This document shows positions 48,024 through 57,437 of a stretch of DNA of 64,000 bases, one piece after another. A model generated the notes under the pieces. The model ran no database searches. It worked only from the letters and a program-made list of their open reading frames with translations, and had not been told where the DNA came from. The translations under genes and the position numbers were made by a program. The stretch covers positions 62,001 to 126,000 of the forward strand of contig NZ_JAOVZW010000018.1 in NCBI RefSeq assembly GCF_026460885.1, read 5' to 3'. Each line of letters opens with the position of its first letter. The stretch's first letter is position 1. Source of the stretch: Chryseobacterium formosum. Lineage in GTDB: Bacteria > Bacteroidota > Bacteroidia > Flavobacteriales > Weeksellaceae.

Positions 48024-49547
48024 ATGAAGAGTACATTTAAAAAACTATTACCATTTGCCGTAGTTGGAGTGCTTTCAGGAGCAACAACAGTCGGTGTACA
48101 ACAATACTTAGGTCACGATTCTAATAGCGGAGACCAATCTTATTTTACAAAGTCGAATAACGCATCTTTTGTCGGCATGAATACCGCAAATGTGGGAGAC
48201 GATTTTGTGAAAGCATCAAAAACAACAGTTCCGGCGGTTGTTACGATTAAAAATTATCAAAACAGGGCGACAAGCAGAGCTTCAGAGCAAGATTTGTTTG
48301 AGCATTTCTTTGGAAATCCTTTTGGAGACAGAGGTCAACAAAGACAGCAACAGCAATCACCTGACAATATGCCTTCAGGATTAGGTTCAGGAGTAATTAT
48401 TTCGCCGGATGGATATATCATTTCAAACAATCACGTTGTTGCAGGAGCGAATAAGCTTGAAGTTGTTTTAAGCAATAAAAAATCTTACATCGCAACTTTA
48501 GTAGGTACTGATCCCAATACAGATATTTCCTTACTAAAAATCGAGGAAAAAGGACTGCCATTTTTAAATTTTGCCAATTCGGACAACATCGAAGTTGGAC
48601 AATGGGTTTTAGCAGTGGGTAACCCTCTTGGATTAAATTCTACGGTAACAGCGGGAATTATTTCAGCAAAAGGAAGGGGTATAGGAATTTTGAGCGGACA
48701 AGGAAAAGCAGCTAACCCAATTGAAAGTTTTATACAAACAGATGCAGCGATTAACCCTGGAAACTCTGGAGGAGCTTTGGTGAACGTAAACGGAGATTTA
48801 ATTGGAATTAACTCTGCGATTTCTTCTACAAACGGATATTACCAAGGATATGGTTTTGCCGTTCCAGCGAATTTAGCAAGAAAAATTATTGAAGACATTA
48901 AGAAATTTGGTATTGTACAAAGAGGTTTCTTGGGTGTAACATCTATCGATTTATCAAACGATCAATTGGTTGCAGCTTATAATAAAGATAAAAAGACAAA
49001 TCTTAAACCAGGATCCGGAGTTTACGTTACAGGTTTCTCTGCAAGTAGCGGAGCCGAAGATGCAGGTCTGAAAATTGGTGATATCATTACAAAAGTAGAC
49101 GGTGTAGAAATTACAGATTTTGCAGACTTATCAATCTCAATCGGAAGCAAAAGACCAGGAGATAAAGTACAGTTAACTTATTCCAGAAATGGTAAAGAAA
49201 CTTTAACAACAGTAACTTTAAAAGACCAAAAAGGTGGAACCTCAGCAAGAACAAAAGCTGATCTAAGCGTAACTGAAAAAATTGGAGCCGAATTCCAAAG
49301 CTTGGATGACAGAACAAAATCTTACTATGGTCTTACCAGCGGAATTGTTGCTAAAAACGTTATCGAAGGAGGCGAAATGGCCAAAGCCGGAATTGTAGAC
49401 AATTACATCATTACAGATATCAACGGAAAACCTGTTAATTCTCAAAAAGATGTAGAAAATATCTTAGGTAAATTCTCAGGAACAGTTCAGATAAAATATA
49501 TGGACGACTACGGTAGAAATTATACCAGAGGATTTAAAATGCCTTAA
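48024..49547 (+). CDS. degP: HtrA/Do-family periplasmic serine protease
   Basis: 507 residues: N-terminal membrane/signal segment (about 8-26), flexible Gln/Arg-rich loop (105-115), trypsin-like domain with the triad His137 (SNNHVVAG), Asp167 (NTDISLLKI) and Ser248 (GNSGGALVN), then two PDZ domains (about 290-400 and 415-500). Degrades or refolds damaged envelope proteins. The upstream TGACA boxes and divergent trhO suggest separate control. Ends at a strong terminator. I use the symbol for family recognition; DegQ-like roles are not excluded. Confidence 0.95.
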   Translation: MKSTFKKLLPFAVVGVLSGATTVGVQQYLGHDSNSGDQSYFTKSNNASFVGMNTANVGDDFVKASKTTVPAVVTIKNYQNRATSRASEQDLFEHFFGNPFGDRGQQRQQQQSPDNMPSGLGSGVIISPDGYIISNNHVVAGANKLEVVLSNKKSYIATLVGTDPNTDISLLKIEEKGLPFLNFANSDNIEVGQWVLAVGNPLGLNSTVTAGIISAKGRGIGILSGQGKAANPIESFIQTDAAINPGNSGGALVNVNGDLIGINSAISSTNGYYQGYGFAVPANLARKIIEDIKKFGIVQRGFLGVTSIDLSNDQLVAAYNKDKKTNLKPGSGVYVTGFSASSGAEDAGLKIGDIITKVDGVEITDFADLSISIGSKRPGDKVQLTYSRNGKETLTTVTLKDQKGGTSARTKADLSVTEKIGAEFQSLDDRTKSYYGLTSGIVAKNVIEGGEMAKAGIVDNYIITDINGKPVNSQKDVENILGKFSGTVQIKYMDDYGRNYTRGFKMP

Positions 49548-49566
49548 TAAGTAAAGTACATAAACG

Positions 49567-49597
49567 AAAAACGCTGCAAAATCTGCAGCGTTTTTTT
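49567..49597 (+). terminator. Terminator of the HtrA gene
   Basis: AAAAACGCTGCA and TGCAGCGTTTTT form a perfect stem with a 5-base loop and a T7 run. Confidence 0.92.
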
Positions 49598-49616
49598 ATT
49601 TTCTGAAATGAATTTT

Positions 49617-50069
49617 TTATTTCTTATTCATTTTCTCAGCAATTCTTTTCTTTTTATTTCTTTCATAAATTACCTCAACGATTTTCCCACCCATCCAAGC
49701 AAATGGAAAAAAGACAAGGAAAATAGAAATTTTATAAAATGTAGGATGATAAGGAAGAATAATTACATCAAGCATTGCAATAAACAGCATGATGAAACCA
49801 ATAAGAATTGCATAAGCTACTTTAGCATATTTTACAATCATGGCAGTAACAACACCTCCAACTGTAGTTCCCAATCCTGAAATAAACAGCAAAAAACCAA
49901 AGAAAGCATCGTTATTTTTCATGCTTTCTAAAAATCTCTGCCAATGCTCAAAAGGAGCGAATGCTTCAAAGGTAACCCACTTGGGAAATGCTCTTATGCC
50001 AAGCGTAATAATAAGCCCTGCAATCGCAAGACCCACCAAAACAGCAAATGTATTTCTTATAAAACTCAT
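49617..50069 (-). CDS. Four-helix membrane protein, unknown function
   Basis: 150 residues with membrane helices at about 5-24, 56-77, 83-103 and 112-133, and a strongly basic C-terminus (ERNKKKRIAEKMNKK). No recognised motif. The start touches the stop of the ridA gene (overlap of one base), so both are on one transcript. Inner-membrane location is inferred. Confidence 0.7.
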   Translation of the reverse strand: MSFIRNTFAVLVGLAIAGLIITLGIRAFPKWVTFEAFAPFEHWQRFLESMKNNDAFFGFLLFISGLGTTVGGVVTAMIVKYAKVAYAILIGFIMLFIAMLDVIILPYHPTFYKISIFLVFFPFAWMGGKIVEVIYERNKKKRIAEKMNKK

Positions 50070-50449
50070 TAATCCTGATGTGCAATCATAGAAATTTCGA
50101 TGTCAACATTTTTAGGAAGACAAGAAACCTGTACCGTTTCACGAGCGGGGAAACTTTCAGCATCAAGGTATGATGCATAAATATCATTCATCACCGCAAA
50201 ATCATCCATACTTTTTAGGAAAATACTAGCTTTTGCAACATTTTTAAATGTCATCCCGGCTTCTGTAAGAATCGCCTCAAGATTTTTCATTACCTGATGT
50301 GTTTCTTTTTCAATACCTTCTACTAACTTACCTGTTGCAGGATCTATAGGAATTTGTCCTGAGATATACAAAACTCCGTTTGCAAGATTTGCCTGAGAAT
50401 AAGGTCCGATTGCCGCAGGAGCATTTATTGTGTTGATTATTTTTTTCAT
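50069..50449 (-). CDS. RidA-family enamine/imine deaminase
   Basis: 126 residues; NTINAPAAIGPYSQANLANG and the C-terminal FPARETVQVSCLPKNVDIEI with the substrate-carboxylate Arg (ARE...V) fit RidA. Hydrolyses reactive enamines produced by PLP enzymes, protecting other enzymes. First gene of a two-gene unit with the membrane protein. A -7 box lies upstream. Confidence 0.94.
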   Translation of the reverse strand: MKKIINTINAPAAIGPYSQANLANGVLYISGQIPIDPATGKLVEGIEKETHQVMKNLEAILTEAGMTFKNVAKASIFLKSMDDFAVMNDIYASYLDAESFPARETVQVSCLPKNVDIEISMIAHQD

Positions 50450-50473
50450 GTATAGATTTATCTACTCTGGGTG

Positions 50474-50481
50474 CAAAGATA
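50474..50481 (-). promoter_or_regulatory. Candidate -7 box of the ridA gene (TATCTTTG)
   Basis: Minus strand TATCTTTGCACCC, 25 bases ahead of the ATG; the GCACCC that follows is shared with the rpsL promoter. Confidence 0.55.
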
Positions 50482-50509
50482 AAATTTAAATTGTAAAATC
50501 AGTATGACT

Positions 50510-53098
50510 TTAGAAAGGAGCATTAGGTTGAGTAAAACTTCTGTCTTTATATTTCAATGCATCACTTAAGATATTAGCTTTAATTCCGATAAAGAAATCA
50601 TACACTTTGTACTGCCCGAAAGGAACCCAGTTGAAATTTATCGTAAAACTTCGCTGATCTCTCGAGAAACCAATTCTTGTATATGCCAATTCTTTTGAAA
50701 CCATATCGTAATGCGTACTTCCGTTGATATTCCAGTAAGGAGTTAACTTAAGACTTCCATCTAAACCAATTGAAGCCATTTTTGTGGCTGTTCTCGAAAG
50801 ATTTCGGGAATATTGGTAATTTGCATTCACATTTAAAGTCCAGGCTTGTTCGAAATGAGCATAATTATCATCATCGAAGAAATAATTTTCATTTCGAATT
50901 TCTCCTTTTTGAGAATATACTTTAGAGTAGTCCTTTTTCTCCCCAAATAATTCATTGCTTAAAGGATAAGAAACCTGCATATTGAAACCTTGCACACTGA
51001 ATGAACCAAAATCTTCAGTTCTGATTCCTGTATCTGATCCCGGAGCAAACAAAATTTTGTACGGATCTATTGTTAAACTTGTATTAACGCTTAATTTATT
51101 ATCAAAGAAAGAAGATTGTCCGTTCACAGAAATAATTGACCAAGGATGGTCTTTTGCAGCAAAATTGTAGTTTCCACTAATGTTTAAAGATTCAAACAAT
51201 TTCATTTTTTTCACACCGGTAGAATCGCTTTTAGACCTTACTTTCATCTCGACGTTATTACCTATGCTGTAACTTAATGCTCCAACCATACCTGTAGAAG
51301 GTGACCCAACAATTCCCTGATCAAAAATAGAATACGGAGTTAAAGCGCCATTCGCATTATAATAATTTCGGGTGTAACCAAACTGAGAACCTCCAAAATC
51401 TGGTGAATAGGTAAAACCAATACTTGGCGTAACCATGTGTCTGATTGCCTCAATCGCAGATCCTTTTTTAAAATTCAGCATTCCATAAAGCTGAGTCTGC
51501 ACACTTGCGGTAGTAGAAAAAGTACTGTAACCTGCAATCTTTTTATTGAACTGATCAACCTCAATATTGATAACCGGGTCGTAGTATTTGGTAAGTGTCT
51601 TTGTTGTTAATGCATTATCAATATTTGCTCCTAAACTAAATGTAAAATATTTTGCAAATGTAGTATTGGTTCCTAAAGCGATATTATTTTTCAAACCAGT
51701 CTGCAATTTATCCCACATTGCATCGGTAAACATCTCACCAGACTCTGTAACTACAGAATTTGTTAAATTTAAACCTGTATTTACGGTAATATTCTCCAGC
51801 AAACCAGATCTTACACCTGTTTTTGATTTAAATAAATAAAACTGATTGATGGCTACGTTCATTTGAGGCAAACGCAAACTTGCACTTCCATCTGCAAAAT
51901 TCTGAGAGTATGAAGCTGTACTGGTAATCGTTGCAGGAAGCTTTAAAAATCTTTTAGTTAATGAAAGCGTTGAGTTTTGTTGTGTTCTCAAGACACTTTG
52001 ATCCATAATAAAGTTATTATTAACTGTATTATTGTAAAAAGAAGTACTCGTCATATCCACAGAGGCAGAAAATGTAAGAAAAGGATTTGCTTTTGCATCC
52101 TGAGTATGTCTCCAAGCAATTCTGTACGTTCCTGTTTTTGAATAATTGCTCAAACCTTTAATTCCACGAACTGTACTTCCAATATCTGCTGAAAAGTTAC
52201 CTGTGTATCTGTATTTTTTAAGATAATTTACTTCAGGCCGTAAATTCCAGCTTCCTTTTGTATAAACATCTGCAAGAACTTTAAGGTCGAAATGCTCTCC
52301 GATCGGTTGATAATAGCCAATTCCATTCAGGAAGAAACCAACATCTTCTCTTTCCCCAAAACTAGGAATCAAAATACCCGCAGATCTTTTACTTGAAAAA
52401 GGCAAGATCGCAAATGGCATTACTAAAGGTGTGGGAACATCTTCAATATACATTTGAGCTGGGCCAACAATTAAAGTTGAACTCTCCTTCCCTTTCTGCA
52501 TTTTAATATAAGATGCCAAAAGGTGATAATCGGGTCTTGTATCTTTTTTGGAGATGTAATAAGTATCTGTTGTAAATTCTGCGTGACGCATCACAAAAAC
52601 AGAATCGTTGTATTTTTTGGTTTTATCAGCTACAATTAAACCTTCGCTTTCTTCAGTTCTTGCATTGTAAGCAATGGCTTCTCTAGTTTTTGTATTATAA
52701 CTAAAGCTTTCTACTTCATACTTTTTTCCACCCTGATTTACCTGAGCCCACTCAAATACTTTGCCTAAAGAATCTAGCTTTCCGCGGGCAAAAAATATGT
52801 TTCGCTCTTCGTCAATTGATATATAATCTGCATCAATCTGCATATCCTGATATTTTACCTGAGCATTTTTGTTCAGATAAATCATTTTTTTCGGGACATC
52901 TCTACGAATATCATCAGCTTTGTAGTCTAAAACATCCTCAAGAGATTCTTTTGCTGCAACTGTGGTATCCTTTTTGGAAATGGTATCATTAATTATCGTA
53001 GCTTTAATTGGTCTTTTAGGACTTTCCTGTGCTAAAAAACTGTTAAAAATTAGGATAATTAAAATTTGTAATATATTTTTGAAGACGGTTTTGTCCAA
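50510..53098 (-). CDS. lptD: LPS-assembly outer-membrane protein LptD
   Basis: 862 residues: N-terminal signal/hydrophobic segment (about 7-23), an OstA-like beta-jellyroll (about 60-190; MIYLNKNAQVKYQDMQIDAD, ARGKLDSLG), and a large C-terminal beta-barrel (about 215-862) with alternating aromatic strands and SKRSAGILIPSFGEREDVGF at the barrel start. Inserts lipopolysaccharide into the outer leaflet together with LptE. Divergent from the amidase gene, 52 bases away, forming an envelope gene pair. Confidence 0.93.
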   Translation of the reverse strand: MDKTVFKNILQILIILIFNSFLAQESPKRPIKATIINDTISKKDTTVAAKESLEDVLDYKADDIRRDVPKKMIYLNKNAQVKYQDMQIDADYISIDEERNIFFARGKLDSLGKVFEWAQVNQGGKKYEVESFSYNTKTREAIAYNARTEESEGLIVADKTKKYNDSVFVMRHAEFTTDTYYISKKDTRPDYHLLASYIKMQKGKESSTLIVGPAQMYIEDVPTPLVMPFAILPFSSKRSAGILIPSFGEREDVGFFLNGIGYYQPIGEHFDLKVLADVYTKGSWNLRPEVNYLKKYRYTGNFSADIGSTVRGIKGLSNYSKTGTYRIAWRHTQDAKANPFLTFSASVDMTSTSFYNNTVNNNFIMDQSVLRTQQNSTLSLTKRFLKLPATITSTASYSQNFADGSASLRLPQMNVAINQFYLFKSKTGVRSGLLENITVNTGLNLTNSVVTESGEMFTDAMWDKLQTGLKNNIALGTNTTFAKYFTFSLGANIDNALTTKTLTKYYDPVINIEVDQFNKKIAGYSTFSTTASVQTQLYGMLNFKKGSAIEAIRHMVTPSIGFTYSPDFGGSQFGYTRNYYNANGALTPYSIFDQGIVGSPSTGMVGALSYSIGNNVEMKVRSKSDSTGVKKMKLFESLNISGNYNFAAKDHPWSIISVNGQSSFFDNKLSVNTSLTIDPYKILFAPGSDTGIRTEDFGSFSVQGFNMQVSYPLSNELFGEKKDYSKVYSQKGEIRNENYFFDDDNYAHFEQAWTLNVNANYQYSRNLSRTATKMASIGLDGSLKLTPYWNINGSTHYDMVSKELAYTRIGFSRDQRSFTINFNWVPFGQYKVYDFFIGIKANILSDALKYKDRSFTQPNAPF

Positions 53099-53150
53099 TT
53101 TTATTTTGTATAATTTGGCTCAAAATTAATATAATTTTTAAAACTGTAAG

Positions 53151-54443
53151 ATGTACAAACTAAATTTTAAAACAATTTTAGCATTTCTCCTCATATTCTC
53201 TTCCACATTTATCTTAGCTCAGAAAAAATTCACGGTCGTTTTGGACGCAGGACATGGGGGAAGTGACAACGGAGCCAACCGAAATTATCCGGATCTAGGT
53301 CTTGTTCAGGAAAAGTATGTTACCTTGGGAATTGTTCTTAAATTGGGAGCAATGCTTGAAAAAAATAAAGATTTTAAAGTAATTTACACCAGAAAGATTG
53401 ATGAATATCCTTCATTAACCGACAGAACGAATACTGCAAACAGAAGTAAAGCAGATTTATTTATTTCAGTGCACGTTAATTCTTCGCCAAGCAGGTCTGC
53501 AACAGCAAGAGGTACGGAAACTTTTGTACAGGGACCTGCTCAAAACAGAGAAAATCTTGAAGTGGCAAAACAGGAAAACAGCGTAATTTATCTTGATGAA
53601 AAAGATAAAGAAACCTTTGCTTCGTACGACGCCTCTTCTCCCGAATCTTTAATTGCATTAAAACTTCAGCAAAGTAAATACCTCGAAAACAGCTTAATCG
53701 TTGGAAGTTTCGTAGAAGGAAATTTCGAAAAAAGCGGTCGTTTTTCAAGAGGTGTAAAGCAGGAAAACCTTCACATTTTAAGAAGAAGTGCGATGCCATC
53801 AATTCTTATCGAGACAGGCTTTGTAAATAATTATGATGATGCAGCTTTCTTAAATTCAGAAAAAGGTCAGGAAGAGACTGCCGAAAATATTTACAAAGCC
53901 ATTATTGACTATAAAAAAGCAGTTGACAGAAAATCTGGAACTCCTCAAATAGTTAAAAAACCTGAGCCTGAAAAACCTGCAGAAGTTGCATTGAAGAACG
54001 ATTTCAGAATTTTATTGATGACAATGCCTGTAAAATACAACGATGGAGATCCTGAATTGAGAGGTTTAAACTATATTTTACCAATCAAAGAAAACGGATT
54101 GTACAAATATTATTACGGAGTTACCAACATGGCTTCTGTAAAAGATATTAACTTAAAAACTGCCAAAGATGCAGGTTTCAGAAATTCTTATGCGGTAGGA
54201 TTTATGCCAAATCAAAAACTGAGCATCGGATATTATAATATTGAAGTGTATGTAGGAAAAGATAAATTGAGCGCCAATTCGTTTATTCTTCAGACATTAA
54301 AAGATGTAGAAAGAAACAAATCAAACGGAATGTTCTACTACACCTACGGAAAAGTTTACACCTTGGAAGATGCCGTAAAGCTTCAGAAAGAGTTGGAAGG
54401 CAAGGGAATAAAAAATACAGTTATTCAGAAGAATTTTAAATAA
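53151..54443 (+). CDS. N-acetylmuramoyl-L-alanine amidase (Amidase_3)
   Basis: 430 residues: signal peptide (MYKLNFKTILAFLLIFSSTF), zinc amidase domain (about 28-260) with VVLDAGHGGSDNGA (zinc His), a catalytic/zinc Glu in LVQEKYVTL, SVHVNSS (zinc His), and ILIETGFVNN. The C-terminus (about 290-430) has a SPOR/Rlp-like look (SYAVGFMPNQKLSIGYYNIE, VYTLEDAVKLQKELEGKGIK). Cleaves peptide stems from glycan strands during cell separation or wall turnover. It shares the intergenic region with lptD. Confidence 0.93.
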   Translation: MYKLNFKTILAFLLIFSSTFILAQKKFTVVLDAGHGGSDNGANRNYPDLGLVQEKYVTLGIVLKLGAMLEKNKDFKVIYTRKIDEYPSLTDRTNTANRSKADLFISVHVNSSPSRSATARGTETFVQGPAQNRENLEVAKQENSVIYLDEKDKETFASYDASSPESLIALKLQQSKYLENSLIVGSFVEGNFEKSGRFSRGVKQENLHILRRSAMPSILIETGFVNNYDDAAFLNSEKGQEETAENIYKAIIDYKKAVDRKSGTPQIVKKPEPEKPAEVALKNDFRILLMTMPVKYNDGDPELRGLNYILPIKENGLYKYYYGVTNMASVKDINLKTAKDAGFRNSYAVGFMPNQKLSIGYYNIEVYVGKDKLSANSFILQTLKDVERNKSNGMFYYTYGKVYTLEDAVKLQKELEGKGIKNTVIQKNFK

Positions 54444-54498
54444 CCTTTGTGATTTTGAAGTTTAAAAGTTTATCAATACTTTTGCGACCTCAAAATTT

Positions 54499-54570
54499 GG
54501 TCTATTCGTCTAGTGGTTAGGACTCAAGGTTTTCATCCTTGCAACAGGAGTTCGATTCTCCTATAGACTA
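54499..54570 (+). tRNA. tRNA-Glu (anticodon TTC)
   Basis: A cloverleaf can be folded: acceptor GGTCTAT/ATAGACT (G1-U72 wobble), D arm with TAGTGGTTAGGA, anticodon stem CAAGG/CCTTG around loop TTTTCAT, T arm AGGAG-TTCGATT-CTCCT. The CCA end is not encoded. It sits at the border between housekeeping genes and the accessory region to the right. Confidence 0.95.
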
Positions 54571-54592
54571 CAAAATGGAATTGAACTACATT

Positions 54593-54620
54593 AAAAAAAG
54601 CTCTATTAATAGGGCTTTTT
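54593..54620 (+). terminator. Terminator after tRNA-Glu
   Basis: AAAAAGCTCTA and TAGGGCTTTTT pair with one G-U around TTAA; the T-run is on the plus strand. Confidence 0.8.
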
Positions 54621-54718
54621 CCGTTTCTATACTTTAATTTAGTTGACATCATTTTATATTAATTCATACAATTTTGTCCCCTATTTGTCTCTGATAATAT
54701 TGCAGTAAGCTACAAGGA

Positions 54719-55084
54719 TCACAAGTTTATCTTTTTATACTGTCGTGGAGTTTTACCTGTCCATTTTTTAAAGAATTTGGAGAAATTAGAAGGGTCGTAG
54801 GTAAGGTTTTTGGCAACAGCTGCAGGTCTCATATTCTGATCCGTCAGCATTTTTTTTGCTTCTTCCAATATTTTTGTTTCATAAAAATAGCGCGGTGATT
54901 TTCCTGTATGTGTTTTTACAATATCTATGAGATGTTGATGAGATATTGCAATTTCAGTGGAGATTTTTTTTAATGTTAAAAACTTTTGAGAGCTTCCATC
55001 CACCACATTCTTCAAATGATTGTCTAAAAATGAGAAATACTTACCAATAATTTCTTCGCTTCTCAAATTATTTATTTTGCTCAT
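54719..55084 (-). CDS. Small AraC-family transcriptional regulator
   Basis: About 121 residues from MSKINNLRSEEIIGKYFSFL; 11 more codons are open upstream but look like leader. Nearly the whole protein is one AraC-type double HTH: LKKISTEIAISHQHLIDIVK, GKSPRYFYETKILEEAKKML, and LTYDPSNFSKFFKKWTGKTP at the end. It has no sensor domain, so it resembles an orphan DNA-binding unit of the SoxS/MarA size class. It lies beside the tRNA at the edge of the accessory region. Confidence 0.88.
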   Translation of the reverse strand: MSKINNLRSEEIIGKYFSFLDNHLKNVVDGSSQKFLTLKKISTEIAISHQHLIDIVKTHTGKSPRYFYETKILEEAKKMLTDQNMRPAAVAKNLTYDPSNFSKFFKKWTGKTPRQYKKINL

Positions 55085-55181
55085 TGGTGTTTTTAATTTA
55101 ATAATACATTTATTCAAAATTTAAAAGATCAAAGTCTTCTAAACTCTTTATAATCGATATTTAGTGAATCCTCAAAGAGAT

Positions 55182-55472
55182 TTAATTAAAAAAAGAAACT
55201 TCTTTATATTCCGGATTTTGACCCTCCATATAAAAAATGCTTTTTACTTCCCTCCAAAGAAAATATTTATTGGTACAAATATCTACCACCACATCATCAT
55301 CAAAAATGAATAGTATTTCATCTTTATAAGGACTTAAATGAAACTTCCTATAAAACCAAACTCCATCATCTGATTTTTTAGAAGGTGTTCCAAAAACTAT
55401 TTGTATTTCAGTTTTAGATTTACCCAGATTTTCATTAATCAGTTTTTTGAGTTTCTGTATGTCTTTAGTCAT
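55182..55472 (-). CDS. Small cytosolic protein, unknown function
   Basis: 96 residues without signal peptide. The segment LGKSKTEIQIVFGTPSKKSD followed by DGVWFYRK and LFIFDDDVVVDI resembles the BamE/SmpA-like fold pattern (turn-G-x-P-x-x-x...W-x-Y, then two strands), but those are normally exported, so this is a fold guess. Flanked by regulators on the same strand. Confidence 0.5.
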   Translation of the reverse strand: MTKDIQKLKKLINENLGKSKTEIQIVFGTPSKKSDDGVWFYRKFHLSPYKDEILFIFDDDVVVDICTNKYFLWREVKSIFYMEGQNPEYKEVSFFN

Positions 55473-55632
55473 TGTTATTGTACGGTATGGATATATTTTA
55501 GAGGCTTATCTTTCCTGACTTGTTCATTTCATCTACTATTAAATCATCCTCTTTTTAGCTGAAAAAAAATCCTCCTTTGCATTGCTGATATTGTGGGGAA
55601 TACAATACAAATCCCTATAAAGAATCAGTTTT

Positions 55633-55971
55633 TTAGTTCTCAAGAGTTTTATACAGTCTTCTCCATTTGCTCACTGTATTTCTGCTCAGTTTAAAATGAT
55701 TGGCAAGCTGAGCATTGTTGAGCTTCTCTTTGTTTTGATATGCCAAAATCTGAAGGATAGCTTCCTGATCATAAGACCTATGCTTTTGATTGAAGGTGAG
55801 TGTATCTCTATCTTTTAATCCGAATATTTTATTATTTAGCTCAATCACATTCATAATCGAAAGGTTTTCTTTTTGTAAAAGATTGCTAAATTCTTCTCTT
55901 CGCTCCGGACATTTTTCAGCAATGATATCTTCGAATATTTTTTTATAATTGGGTTGTTTTAATTCTTTCAT
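55633..55971 (-). CDS. Small helix-turn-helix protein (transposase-orfA-like)
   Basis: 112 residues; the C-terminal half is a homeodomain-like HTH (QAILQILAYQNKEKL then NNAQLANHFKLSRNTVSKWR, residues about 70-108), as in the first frame of IS3-type elements or small flavobacterial regulators. No partner transposase frame and no inverted repeats were seen around it, so it may be a domesticated regulator. Confidence 0.65.
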   Translation of the reverse strand: MKELKQPNYKKIFEDIIAEKCPERREEFSNLLQKENLSIMNVIELNNKIFGLKDRDTLTFNQKHRSYDQEAILQILAYQNKEKLNNAQLANHFKLSRNTVSKWRRLYKTLEN

Positions 55972-56031
55972 AATGTGTTTTTCAATGTTAGGGTGATTAT
56001 TGGTGAAATTTCGGTTTGGGTTATGAGTGAA

Positions 56032-56460
56032 TTACTCAATTCCATCTGTATTGTATTTTGAAAACCATTTGTATAAAGTGGTTTTAGGGATATGATAGGT
56101 ATTAATGACTTCTTGCCGAGTCTTTTCCCCCGAGTTTATTTGGTTGAGGATAAACTCAATAATTTCTTTGGTATAAATGTTTTTCCTGAACTGAGGTAAG
56201 GAGGTCTTATCGCTTTTTACAGTCTCTTTTGCAGTAGAAGAAAACAATAAAATGTGTTGTGAATAAATTCTGAAAAAATCATAATGCAATAACTTGCTCC
56301 ATTTAAGAAGTTGTTGAGAGTCTATACTTTCTAACTTATATGTTTCTATAATATCCTTTTCAGAGCATTTCAAAAAATTACATGCCCTTATCATATCAAC
56401 CTGGGTTTCCTTCACTCTTTTTTCAATGATCTCACCGATATGTATCCTTTTAAAATTCAT
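56032..56460 (-). CDS. Helix-turn-helix protein of a flavobacterial transposase-like family
   Basis: 142 residues from MNFKRIHIGEIIEKRVKETQ. There are two HTH-like regions: near the N-terminus (DMIRACNFLKCSEKDIIETY) and at the C-terminus (RQEVINTYHIPKTTLYKWFS). Proteins of this kind are common in Chryseobacterium genomes from what I recall and are often labelled transposase, though no DDE catalytic part is present here. Same strand as the neighbouring HTH gene, 60 bases apart, next to the surface-protein cluster. Confidence 0.65.
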   Translation of the reverse strand: MNFKRIHIGEIIEKRVKETQVDMIRACNFLKCSEKDIIETYKLESIDSQQLLKWSKLLHYDFFRIYSQHILLFSSTAKETVKSDKTSLPQFRKNIYTKEIIEFILNQINSGEKTRQEVINTYHIPKTTLYKWFSKYNTDGIE

Positions 56461-56555
56461 CACTGTGTTATTTTATATTTAATTTTCTGTAACGTGCCTT
56501 TTCAATCATATTTTCACCTGATTGATTAATTATTGTTTTCTACTAAAAGATTATT

Positions 56556-57341
56556 CTACTGGAGCACCGGCGCTGTATTCCCTGCCTTGCATGTGGAAAC
56601 CGAAAAATTATCAAACAGATAATACGCTCCGTTTGATGCAGCTAAACTTGTTCCTCCGGGTCTGAACTGTCCTACAGTCATGTATTGTTCTCCTCCTACC
56701 GAAGTGTAGCTTAGGGTTACTTTTACCCAATTGTTACGGGATACTGCTCCGTAAACATCTGTATTGGTATTGGGAATTAATGCTCTGCCGATTCCAAAAT
56801 CATTTCTAATGGAATTGTATCTCGGGTTTCCGCCACCGCCGTTCCCTGTGTTTGTAGCAGCAGGAACCGCCGCAGAAAAAACCAATCCTAAATATCCCTG
56901 CTCTGCAGCCGGTAAATCAGTAAGGTTAACTCCCGCAGGAGTAAAACTTGTAGGTGCTGCACCATATAGATGATTGGTGTAGAAGGAAAATGAATAAGTA
57001 GTACCACTTACCAAAGGAGTTGAAAACTGCGCCGTAAAATATTCTTTGTAATCAGTAAAGGTACTGTTGAACTCTGCATAAATTCCGGCAAACCCGACTC
57101 CGCTCTGAGGCAAGATAGGTGTTGGGTAAGAAGACAGATTAAATACTCCGCAAGAGTTATAGTAATCCGGAGTTCCTGCCATCGCTCCCAAAGAAGACAC
57201 CCAGCTTTGAACATTACCGGCAAACCTTGATTGCTGCGTTGGACAGGTGGTGTATAATTCAATATCAGGATTGGGGATGCTTTGTGCCGAAACCCCTACA
57301 CTCATCAACGTAAGTAATGATAAAATGTTGATTTTATTCAT
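56556..57341 (-). CDS. Secreted surface-type protein with a truncated C-terminal linker
   Basis: 261 residues from MNKINILSLLTLMSVGVSAQ, a signal peptide (13 more codons are open upstream). The mature part is a Gly/Ser/Thr/Asn-rich beta-sandwich-like domain: YNSCGVFNLSSYPTPILPQS, SGTTYSFSFYTNHLYGAAPT, YLGLVFSAAVP, KVTLSYTSVGGEQYMTVGQF and YYLFDNFSVSTC. This resembles carbohydrate-binding or adhesin N-terminal modules. It stops just after CKAGNTAPVLQ, a linker that in the 60.9-kb neighbour leads into further repeats. Confidence 0.7.
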   Translation of the reverse strand: MNKINILSLLTLMSVGVSAQSIPNPDIELYTTCPTQQSRFAGNVQSWVSSLGAMAGTPDYYNSCGVFNLSSYPTPILPQSGVGFAGIYAEFNSTFTDYKEYFTAQFSTPLVSGTTYSFSFYTNHLYGAAPTSFTPAGVNLTDLPAAEQGYLGLVFSAAVPAATNTGNGGGGNPRYNSIRNDFGIGRALIPNTNTDVYGAVSRNNWVKVTLSYTSVGGEQYMTVGQFRPGGTSLAASNGAYYLFDNFSVSTCKAGNTAPVLQ

Positions 57342-57437
57342 TCTTTTACTTAGGTATTGTTTAATAGTATTTTTCATCAACTTTTAAATAATTAATTGAA
57401 ACTATTGTTAGCCCGTTTTGTATTTTGAGAAGTTTCC

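Noticed and set aside
55633-56460. Insertion sequence made of the two HTH frames
   Set aside because: No DDE transposase part, no terminal inverted repeats and no target duplication could be found around them.
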